DNA from: an uncultured Ruminococcus sp.
GTDB lineage: Bacteria; Bacillota; Clostridia; Oscillospirales; Acutalibacteraceae
Direction of reading: 5' to 3'
NCBI GenBank assembly: GCA_902767285.1
Contig: CACXHC010000168.1
Span: 1 to 21,246 of the forward strand
DNA: 21,246 bases
The notes under the pieces are model-generated. The model was not told where the DNA came from. It ran no database searches and saw nothing but the letters and a program-made list of their open reading frames with translations. Made by a program: the position numbers and the translations under genes. Positions 13,830 through 21,246 of the stretch are shown here, one piece after another. How positions within the stretch are numbered: the stretch's first letter is position 1; each line of letters opens with the position of its first letter.

Positions 13830-16658
13830 ATGGAAAAAAATATAGTTATTAAAGGTGCAAGAGAGCATAATTTAAAAAATATAGACTTATCTATTCCAAG
13901 AGATAATTTAGTTGTAATAACAGGTCTTTCGGGTTCGGGAAAATCCTCGCTGGCATTTGATACTATATACGCCGAGGGCAGAAGAAGATATGTGGAATCG
14001 CTTTCGTCTTATGCAAGAATGTTTCTCGGGCAAGTCAACAAACCCGATGTAGATAGTATAGATGGTCTTTCGCCGGCTATCTCGATAGATCAAAAAACGA
14101 CTTCTCAAAATCCACGTTCAACCGTAGGCACTGTTACCGAAATATACGACTATTTAAGGCTTTTGTATGCGAGAATAGGCGTTCCGCATTGTCCTGTGTG
14201 TAATCGTCCTATTCAGCAACAAAGTATTGACCAAATTGTTGATCAGATATTTCAGTTGTCAGAAGGAACAAAATTTCTTGTGTTATCTCCCATAGTCAGA
14301 GCCAAAAAGGGTGAACACGCAAAAATTTTAGAAAAAGTACGCAAAGACGGATATACCCGTGTAAGAGTTGACGGAATAACATACACTCTTGATGAAGATA
14401 TATCTCTTGAAAAAAACAAAAAGCATAATATCGAGATTGTGGTAGACCGCCTTGTTGTAAAAGATTCTATTCGAAGTCGTCTTACCGATTCAGTAGAAAC
14501 TTCATCGAATCTTTCGGACGGTCTTGTTATCATAAGCGAAGTTAACGGCGATGAGAAATTGTATTCTCAAAAATATGCTTGTCCCGACCATGGCGGAAGT
14601 ATGGACGAGCTTTCGCCTCGTATGTTTTCGTTTAACAATCCGGTGGGAGCGTGTCCCAAATGTACGGGACTCGGCGTATTTATGAAGATAGACGAATCTC
14701 TCATAATTCCCGATTATACAAAATCCATTCGCCAAGGCGGAATAAAAGCATCCGGCTGGGCGATGGAGGGTTCAAGTATTGCCTCGGCATATATGGAGTC
14801 ACTTGCGGAAAAATATAATTTTTCGCTTGATACGCCCATCGGCGACCTTCCCAAAGATATTATGGACAAAATATTATACGGCACCAACGGCGAAATAATA
14901 AATCTTAACCGTACAATTAATTCAGGTTCAATGTCGTATCAAACAGCGTTTGAGGGAATTATAAACAATCTCGAAAGAAGATTCAGAGAAACAAAAAGCA
15001 ACTGGATAAAAGAAGAAATTGAATCTTATATGAGTTCCACCCCGTGCGATATGTGCGGCGGAAAGCGTTTATCAAAAGAGAGTCTTGCGGTAACTGTTGG
15101 CGATATAAATATAAGTCAATTTTGTGATTTGTCCATAGACGAGGAACTTAATTTTATAGATAATCTGAATCTTTCTGAAAAAGATACAAAAATCAGCGAG
15201 CTTATAATAAAAGAAATCCGTTCCAGACTGAATTTTTTGAAAAACGTAGGATTAAGTTATCTCACACTGTCACGAGCAGCGGCAACGCTGTCAGGCGGTG
15301 AAAGTCAGAGAATACGTTTGGCAACACAGATTGGCTCATCTTTGATGGGCGTGTTGTATATTCTTGATGAACCGAGTATCGGACTTCACCAAAGCGACAA
15401 CGAAAAACTTATCGGAACACTGAAACATCTGCGAGATCTCGGCAACACCGTTATTGTCGTGGAACATGACGAAGAAACCATGTTTGCCGCCGACTGCATA
15501 ATCGATATAGGGCCGGGGGCAGGAGTAAACGGCGGTCAGCTTGTATGCAGCGGAACAGTTGACGAAATCATGAATTGCGAGCAGTCAATTACAGGACAGT
15601 ATCTTTCCAAAAAGAAATATATTCCCATTCCCGAAACTCGCCGAAAAGGAAACGGGAATTATCTTTCGGTTATTGGAGCAAGCGAAAACAATCTCAAAAA
15701 TGTAGATGTATCCATTCCGCTCGGAACTTTCGTTTGTGTAACGGGTGTGTCGGGTTCGGGAAAATCGTCATTGGTTAACGGGATAATATATAACTTTCTT
15801 GCCAAAGAACTTAACCGTGCCAAAACCCGTGCCGGAAAGCATAAAGCTATAACAGGATACGAAAATCTCGACAAAGTAATAAATATAGACCAATCTCCCA
15901 TTGGACGAACTCCCCGATCAAATCCGGCAACATATACAGGAGTATTTACTGATATTCGAGAATTGTTCGCCTCAACAAATGACGCAAAAATCAGAGGATA
16001 TTCGTCAGGCAGATTTTCGTTCAATGTAAAAGGCGGAAGGTGTGAATCCTGTGAGGGTGACGGCATTCTCAAAATAGAAATGCATTTTCTTCCCGATGTT
16101 TATGTTCCGTGCGAAGTCTGCAAAGGCAAGAGATATAATCACGAAACCCTCGAAGTAAAATATAAAGGAAAGAATATCTATGATGTTCTTGAAATGACTG
16201 TTGACGAAGCCCTGGATTTTTTCAAGAATATTCCAAAAATATACCGAAAAATCAATACGCTTAAGGAAGTCGGCTTGGGATATATAAAACTCGGACAGCC
16301 GGCAACAACGCTTTCGGGCGGTGAGGCACAGAGAGTCAAACTTGCAACGGAGTTGTCCAAACGTTCAACAGGCAAAACGATATATATTCTTGATGAGCCT
16401 ACAACAGGACTTCATACAGCCGATGTTCATGTTTTAATAGACGTTTTGCGAAAACTTGTTGAAAACGGCAACACAGTTGTTACAATAGAGCATAATATGG
16501 ATTTTATCAAAACCGCCGATTATATAATTGACTTAGGTCCCGAAGGCGGTAACGGAGGAGGAACCGTAGTTGCACAAGGAACTCCCGAAGATTTAATATT
16601 GTGTGAAAAATCGTACACCGGAATATATCTTAAAAAATTACTTTTGCCAAGGAGCTGA
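13830..16658 (+). CDS. uvrA: Excinuclease ABC subunit A
   Basis: Damage-sensing ATPase of nucleotide excision repair; a UvrA dimer loads UvrB on DNA lesions. It has 942 residues, normal size. There are two ABC ATPase modules: Walker [10 protein letters not shown] (32-40) and, in the second half, [12 protein letters not shown] signatures [12 protein letters not shown] and [12 protein letters not shown]; Walker B regions [12 protein letters not shown] and [12 protein letters not shown]. Zinc sites are HCPVCNRP near 120, a site at 251-278 in which the usual second Cys is His254 (CPDH, then CPKC at 275-278), and CESCEGDG with [12 protein letters not shown] 13830 follows GGAGGT by 5 nt; an upstream in-frame ATG at 13806 has no SD. 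dnaE starts 4 nt after its stop. I see no LexA box upstream. Confidence 0.98.
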   Translation: MEKNIVIKGAREHNLKNIDLSIPRDNLVVITGLSGSGKSSLAFDTIYAEGRRRYVESLSSYARMFLGQVNKPDVDSIDGLSPAISIDQKTTSQNPRSTVGTVTEIYDYLRLLYARIGVPHCPVCNRPIQQQSIDQIVDQIFQLSEGTKFLVLSPIVRAKKGEHAKILEKVRKDGYTRVRVDGITYTLDEDISLEKNKKHNIEIVVDRLVVKDSIRSRLTDSVETSSNLSDGLVIISEVNGDEKLYSQKYACPDHGGSMDELSPRMFSFNNPVGACPKCTGLGVFMKIDESLIIPDYTKSIRQGGIKASGWAMEGSSIASAYMESLAEKYNFSLDTPIGDLPKDIMDKILYGTNGEIINLNRTINSGSMSYQTAFEGIINNLERRFRETKSNWIKEEIESYMSSTPCDMCGGKRLSKESLAVTVGDINISQFCDLSIDEELNFIDNLNLSEKDTKISELIIKEIRSRLNFLKNVGLSYLTLSRAAATLSGGESQRIRLATQIGSSLMGVLYILDEPSIGLHQSDNEKLIGTLKHLRDLGNTVIVVEHDEETMFAADCIIDIGPGAGVNGGQLVCSGTVDEIMNCEQSITGQYLSKKKYIPIPETRRKGNGNYLSVIGASENNLKNVDVSIPLGTFVCVTGVSGSGKSSLVNGIIYNFLAKELNRAKTRAGKHKAITGYENLDKVINIDQSPIGRTPRSNPATYTGVFTDIRELFASTNDAKIRGYSSGRFSFNVKGGRCESCEGDGILKIEMHFLPDVYVPCEVCKGKRYNHETLEVKYKGKNIYDVLEMTVDEALDFFKNIPKIYRKINTLKEVGLGYIKLGQPATTLSGGEAQRVKLATELSKRSTGKTIYILDEPTTGLHTADVHVLIDVLRKLVENGNTVVTIEHNMDFIKTADYIIDLGPEGGNGGGTVVAQGTPEDLILCEKSYTGIYLKKLLLPRS

Positions 16659-16662
16659 AAAA

Positions 16663-19600
16663 ATGTCTTTTGTACACCTTCATCTTCACAGCGAATACAG
16701 TCTGCTTGACGGAGCTTGCCGAATTTCGGATTTGGTGAAATCAGTCAAGCAGAAAGGTCAAAACGCCGTTGCCGTCACCGACCACGGAAATATGTATTCC
16801 ACATTATTCTTTTACAACGAAGCTAAAAAGCAGGGAATCAAGGCAATAATAGGCTGTGAGGCTTATGTTGCCGGCAGAACCAGATTTGACAAAACATCAG
16901 CTGACGGCAAGCCGTTTCACCTTGTTCTTTTGTGCAAAAATATGCAGGGTTACCGTAATCTTTCAAAAATAATATCTCTTGCATGGACAGAAGGATTCTA
17001 TAAAAAACCTCGTATTGATGACGAACTTCTTGAAAAATATCACGAAGGTTTAATATGCTTGTCGGCGTGTCTTGCCGGCGAGATTCCATCTCTTATAAAT
17101 TCGGGTGATATAAAATCGGCATACGAAAAAGCATCATATTACAAGAAAATTTTTGGAGACGGAAATTTTTTTCTTGAGGTACAAGACCATAATATCCCCG
17201 AGCAGAAAAAAGTAAATGAAGTTTTAATAAAAATGTCGAGAGAGCTTGATATACCTCTTGTGGCAACCAACGATTGTCATTATATCGACAGATCGGACGC
17301 ATCCATGCACGATGTCCTTTTGTGCATACAAACAGGAAAGAAGATAGACGATACCGACCGCCTGAAATTTCCTTCAAACGAATTTTATGTAAAAACAGAG
17401 GAAGAAATGCGTTCGCTCTTCCCGAATATTCCCGAGGCAATCGAAAACACCCAAAAAATAGCCGATTGCTGCAATTTGGAATTTCAGTCTAAAAAGACCG
17501 AACTTCCGCACTTTAAAACTCCAACGGGCGAGAGTAATTTCGATTATTTTAAAAGACTTTGCACCGAAGGATTAAAAAAGCATTACGGCGAAAATCCAAG
17601 TGAAGATTTAATTGAAAGACTCAATCACGAATTATCCGTTATAGAAAAAATGGGTTTCGTTGACTACTATCTCATTGTTAGCGATTTTATAAACTATGCT
17701 AAATCGAAAGATATTCCCGTAGGCCCCGGACGTGGTTCGGGTGCAGGGAGTCTTGCGGCATACTGTATCGGTATAACGAATACAGACCCAATCAAATATA
17801 ATCTCATTTTCGAAAGATTTCTCAACCCCGAGCGTGTAAGTATGCCCGATTTTGATATAGATTTCTGCGTTCGCCGCCGCCAAGAGGTCATCGAATATGT
17901 ACGAAGAAAATACGGAAGTGACCATATCGCTCAAATAATAGCATTCGGCACGTTAGCCGCAAAAGGTGCGGTGCGTGATGTCGGTCGTGTTATGGGAATA
18001 AGTTTGTCAACGGTCAACAAAATTTCGAGTGAGATAACGTCATCTAATGCCGATACATTATACGATGCAATAAAAACATCTTCCGAATTGAAAAATCTTT
18101 ATCAAGAGGACAGCGAGATTCGTACTTTACTCGATACCGCAAGAAAAATTGAAGGTATGCCCCGAAATCCCACAACCCACGCCGCCGGAGTAGTTATCAC
18201 CGAAAGACCGGTTGACGAATATGTTCCGCTGGCAGTCAACAACGAAGTTGTTGTAACTCAATATACAAAAGATATTGTCGAGTCGCAGGGACTTTTGAAA
18301 ATAGATTTTCTGGCATTACGAAACCTTACAGTTCTTGACGATGCCAAAAAATTGATACAGCAAACTAACCCGAATTTTTCCGATGATGATATAGATTATA
18401 CAGATAAGGCGGTTTTCGATATGATTTCGGAAGGTCGCACAGAAGGCGTTTTTCAATTTGAATCGGCGGGCATGAAAAATACTATCATGCTCATAAAGCC
18501 GAAAAGCGTTGAAGATTTAACTGCAATAACGGCTCTTTATCGCCCCGGCCCGATGGCATTTATAGACGTTTACAGAAAAAACCGAGAAAATCCGCAAAAA
18601 ATCAAATACAAGCACCCTATGCTCAAAAATATTCTTGATGTAACATACGGCTGTATTGTTTATCAAGAACAAGTTATGCAGATTTTCAGAGAGCTTGCGG
18701 GATATTCGTTCGGACAAGCGGACATTGTACGCCGAGCCATGGCAAAAAAACACAAGGACGAATTGGATGCCGAAAAACAAAAATTTATAGACGGCTGTAT
18801 CGAAAGAGGAATTTCGGAAAACACCGCTGTTTCGATTTTTGCCGATATGGAGAGTTTTGCGTCATACGCATTCAATAAATCTCATGCAGCGGCGTATTCC
18901 GAAATATCGTTTCAAACAGCGTGGTACAAATATCATTACCCGAAAGAGTATATGGCGGCACTTCTCACAAGTATTCTTGACGACAACAAAAGCCTTGCAC
19001 CATATATGGACGAATGTCGCAGACTCAGTATAACCATAATGCCTCCGCACATAAATTACAGCGAATACGGATTTTCGGTCAGCGGAAACAATATGTATTA
19101 CGGACTCAAGGCGATAAAAAATACAGGTTCGCAAATAATAAATGCTATTATCGAAGAACGAAAGCTAAATGGTGCATACAGCAGCTTTATTGATTTCTGC
19201 GAGCGTCTTTCCGGCAGGCATTTAAATATGGCAAATATCGAAAGTCTTATAAAAGCCGGTGCGTTTGACGGATTGGGTTTAAATCGCCGACAACTTATAA
19301 TGTCTGCAAAAAATATTGTACAAAGTATCGAGTATGACAGCAAATTCAAAGCTGAGGGACAATTTTCGTTTTTTGACGATTTGGAGGAAGATAAAGAAAA
19401 ATCTTACAATATTCCTGATGTTCCCGAATACTCTCACGCCGATATTTTGGGTATGGAGAAAGAAGTAACAGGGCTGTTTTTGTCAGGTCATCCGCTTGAT
19501 GAGTACCGCAGATTTATAGATTCCGTTCCTCATGAGCTTATCGCGGAAATTGAAGAATATCCACAAAAATATAAAAGTAAAAGACTGCATATAATAGCGT

Positions 19601-20109
19601 ATATTTTGGAAGTGAAAACACTCACAACAAAAAAAGGCGATCTCATGGCATTTGCTCAAATTGAAGATACAAGCGGTTCTGCTGAGCTGATAATTTTTCC
19701 GTCGGTATTCGAGCAAACAAGAATTTTCATGCACGAAGGCGAGGTCATCGATTTATACGCATACATGAACGAGGACGATGAAAAACTCAAATTAAAATTG
19801 GATTCCGCAATCGAGGCAGTAACCGAACCAAAATTGAAAATTCCCGAAAAGCCGTCAGCCCCGAAATCTCCGAGGCTTTATCTGAAATTTTCGTCAAAAG
19901 ATTCGAGGGAGTGTTCGTATGCCACTAAATTGCTTGATGTTTTTGATGGTCGCACGCCTGTTTCTTTCTATTACGAGGACGAAAAAAAATACGACCATTT
20001 TGGCAATCTGTTTAAAGTGTCGCTCAATGATGTAATGCTCAACGAACTTGAAAGAGTGCTTGGCAGTTCAAATGTCGTAGTCGGAAACGATAATCCAAAT
20101 ATAAAATGA
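16663..20109 (+). CDS. dnaE: DNA polymerase III subunit alpha, DnaE type
   Basis: Family C replicative polymerase. In Firmicutes that also carry PolC, DnaE extends RNA primers before hand-over; in other bacteria it is the main polymerase. It has 1148 residues. The N-terminal PHP domain has all nine expected metal-ligand positions: His7, His9, Asp16, His41, Glu66, His86, Cys136, Asp204 and His206. The polymerase palm contains GPGRGSGAGSL and PDFDIDF (395-401; catalytic Asp396 and Asp398), with YRPGPM and the NKSHAAAYSEISFQ finger segment further on. A tandem HhH region (NIESLIKAGAFDGLG) and a C-terminal OB fold (TKKGDLMAFAQIEDTSGSAE) follow. ATG 16663 is 8 nt after AAGGAG (16649-16654), whose sequence overlaps the end of uvrA. 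The two genes are very likely co-transcribed. Confidence 0.97.
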   Translation: MSFVHLHLHSEYSLLDGACRISDLVKSVKQKGQNAVAVTDHGNMYSTLFFYNEAKKQGIKAIIGCEAYVAGRTRFDKTSADGKPFHLVLLCKNMQGYRNLSKIISLAWTEGFYKKPRIDDELLEKYHEGLICLSACLAGEIPSLINSGDIKSAYEKASYYKKIFGDGNFFLEVQDHNIPEQKKVNEVLIKMSRELDIPLVATNDCHYIDRSDASMHDVLLCIQTGKKIDDTDRLKFPSNEFYVKTEEEMRSLFPNIPEAIENTQKIADCCNLEFQSKKTELPHFKTPTGESNFDYFKRLCTEGLKKHYGENPSEDLIERLNHELSVIEKMGFVDYYLIVSDFINYAKSKDIPVGPGRGSGAGSLAAYCIGITNTDPIKYNLIFERFLNPERVSMPDFDIDFCVRRRQEVIEYVRRKYGSDHIAQIIAFGTLAAKGAVRDVGRVMGISLSTVNKISSEITSSNADTLYDAIKTSSELKNLYQEDSEIRTLLDTARKIEGMPRNPTTHAAGVVITERPVDEYVPLAVNNEVVVTQYTKDIVESQGLLKIDFLALRNLTVLDDAKKLIQQTNPNFSDDDIDYTDKAVFDMISEGRTEGVFQFESAGMKNTIMLIKPKSVEDLTAITALYRPGPMAFIDVYRKNRENPQKIKYKHPMLKNILDVTYGCIVYQEQVMQIFRELAGYSFGQADIVRRAMAKKHKDELDAEKQKFIDGCIERGISENTAVSIFADMESFASYAFNKSHAAAYSEISFQTAWYKYHYPKEYMAALLTSILDDNKSLAPYMDECRRLSITIMPPHINYSEYGFSVSGNNMYYGLKAIKNTGSQIINAIIEERKLNGAYSSFIDFCERLSGRHLNMANIESLIKAGAFDGLGLNRRQLIMSAKNIVQSIEYDSKFKAEGQFSFFDDLEEDKEKSYNIPDVPEYSHADILGMEKEVTGLFLSGHPLDEYRRFIDSVPHELIAEIEEYPQKYKSKRLHIIAYILEVKTLTTKKGDLMAFAQIEDTSGSAELIIFPSVFEQTRIFMHEGEVIDLYAYMNEDDEKLKLKLDSAIEAVTEPKLKIPEKPSAPKSPRLYLKFSSKDSRECSYATKLLDVFDGRTPVSFYYEDEKKYDHFGNLFKVSLNDVMLNELERVLGSSNVVVGNDNPNIK

Positions 20110-20137
20110 TTTCCATAAACTGAAAGGAAAAAACGAA

Positions 20138-21246
20138 ATGTCGGAGGAAAACAATCTGCCTATTCAACAAAAAAGCAGATTCAAGAATAAACCGTTTATT
20201 ATATGGATATGTTTTCAGATAGCGGTAATAATATCAATTATTGCGATGATATGTGTCCGAGCATCAACGGCAAAAACAATAGAAGTACCCATGAATCAGA
20301 TGAAGTCAAACTATCTTAAACTAACAGACGGTTCATGGTACATAGATGAAGAACTTGTTCCCACAGACGAAACAATAAACATGATGGCAGGCCCGTTTAT
20401 TGAACTGAAAAAAGGTTCTTATACAGTTACTGTTGATTATGACTGCACCTCGTGGCAAGTCGTAAATGTCGGTTGTAACGGTGATATGGGGTCTTTTATC
20501 AAATCCGGAAGTGCAAGATTGTACGAACATCTTCATCAAACATCATTTAGAGTTTTGTTAAAAGAAAATATAGATACATTCAAGCTGATTTTCAGATATG
20601 ACGGCTACGGCAGTCTTAGAGTAAAGGGAATTTCGATAAAAGAAGATTGCTCTGAACTTTTAAAAAATCTTGTATGCGTATTGACAGCTTTTTTGTTGAT
20701 AGATTTTTTATATATTTTTTGGGAAAAGGTCAAATCTAATAAAGAGAATATTTTTGTTGTAATATGTATAGCATTTCTTGTATCGATTCCGCTTTTTAAC
20801 ACAGGAATAAACAGCGGTCATGATATAGAAGTACATCTCATGAGAATAGAGGCTATTGCAGGAGAACTTCAGCGAGGAGTATTTCCCGTTAGAATGTCGA
20901 GTGAGTGGATAGAGGGCTACGGCTATGCGGCTTCCATCTATTACGGTGATTTTCTGCTTTATGTTCCGGCAGTTTTGAGAATATGCGGATTTGATGTAAC
21001 ATTAGCTTATAAAATTTATGTGTTTTTGATAAATCTCGGAACATCGGCAATAGGATATTATTCATTTAAGGGTATTTTTAAAAACGAGAAATACGGTCTT
21101 GTGGCATCTCTTGTATATTCAACGGCATCTTACAGATTGACGAATATTTATGTTCGAGCAGCGGCAGGCGAGTACAGTGCGATGATGTTCGTACCACTGG
21201 TAGCTCTTGCGATGTATAAAATATATACCGATGATATAACGGATAA
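20138..21246 (+). CDS. Multi-pass membrane protein, GT-C / PTPS-related-domain type (3' end missing)
   Basis: The frame stays open from ATG 20138 to the right edge (369 complete codons, no stop). The ATG is 9 nt after GAAAGGA and 28 nt after dnaE, so it is probably read from the same transcript. Topology by eye: membrane helix 1 at about 20-40; an extracytoplasmic beta-rich domain at about 45-172 (WYIDEELV, KKGSYTVTVDY, FRYDGYGSLRVKGI); helices at about 177-195 and 204-220; then the conserved block GHDIEVHLMRIEAI with FPVRMSSEW and GYGYAASIYYGDFLLYVP, and further helices. This block resembles the 'membrane protein 6-pyruvoyl-tetrahydropterin synthase-related' family (PF10131 as I recall), which is GT-C-like. 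Asp229 sits where GT-C enzymes hold their catalytic acid. A role in transferring lipid-linked sugars to cell-surface polymers is inference; the substrate is unknown. Confidence 0.75.
   Translation, partial: MSEENNLPIQQKSRFKNKPFIIWICFQIAVIISIIAMICVRASTAKTIEVPMNQMKSNYLKLTDGSWYIDEELVPTDETINMMAGPFIELKKGSYTVTVDYDCTSWQVVNVGCNGDMGSFIKSGSARLYEHLHQTSFRVLLKENIDTFKLIFRYDGYGSLRVKGISIKEDCSELLKNLVCVLTAFLLIDFLYIFWEKVKSNKENIFVVICIAFLVSIPLFNTGINSGHDIEVHLMRIEAIAGELQRGVFPVRMSSEWIEGYGYAASIYYGDFLLYVPAVLRICGFDVTLAYKIYVFLINLGTSAIGYYSFKGIFKNEKYGLVASLVYSTASYRLTNIYVRAAAGEYSAMMFVPLVALAMYKIYTDDITD

Noticed and set aside
1..21246. A mobile element, prophage, CRISPR array or defence system
   Set aside because: No integrase, transposase, inverted or direct repeats, spacer-repeat arrays or defence domains were seen; nearly all genes are conserved core genes in their usual order.

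Overview
This window reads as the core chromosome of a low-GC, spore-lineage Firmicute, most likely class Clostridia and perhaps the Ruminococcaceae/Oscillospiraceae. The evidence is a SigE-type sporulation sigma factor, Gram-positive RNase J, GdpP (c-di-AMP phosphodiesterase) beside rplI-dnaB, the tilS-hpt-ftsH block, strong AGGAGG-type ribosome binding sites and A/T-rich intergenic DNA. The genus call is inference. I see no tRNA, rRNA, CRISPR array, insertion sequence, prophage or integrase.

Layout. (a) 1-448: 3' part of a sigE-like gene, cut by the left edge. It meets tail to tail, with no gap, a minus-strand lipoprotein of the serine beta-lactamase/DD-peptidase fold (449-1705). (b) 1706-1978: a divergent intergenic region with one good SigA promoter on each strand and a structured leader in front of rpsB. 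(c) 1979-3788: rpsB-tsf, with a terminator-like hairpin between the genes and a strong terminator after tsf. (d) 3718-4044, the only gene-free stretch over 300 bases: the tsf terminator, a near-consensus promoter, and a roughly 185-nt leader with nested complementary segments before the RNase J gene. (e) 4045-13752: a long same-strand run, rnj - gdpP - rplI - dnaB - tilS - hpt - ftsH, with short gaps or overlaps and no clear terminator inside, so probably one transcription unit with possible internal promoters. (f) A terminator-like hairpin, then uvrA - dnaE - a GT-C-like multi-pass membrane protein that runs off the right edge.

How the genes fit together. The window is information processing plus stress housekeeping: translation (S2, EF-Ts, L9, TilS), RNA decay (RNase J), DNA replication and repair (DnaB, DnaE, UvrA), second-messenger turnover (GdpP), purine salvage (Hpt) and membrane proteolysis (FtsH). 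The two edge regions (the secreted lipoprotein and the membrane glycosyltransferase-like protein) are the only accessory-looking parts.

I do not see a previously undescribed system. The observations most worth checking are the candidate structured leaders before rnj and rpsB, the hairpin between rpsB and tsf, a histidine in place of a cysteine in a UvrA zinc site, the complete PHP metal site of DnaE, the basic tails on RNase J and FtsH, and the uncharacterised membrane protein at the right edge.
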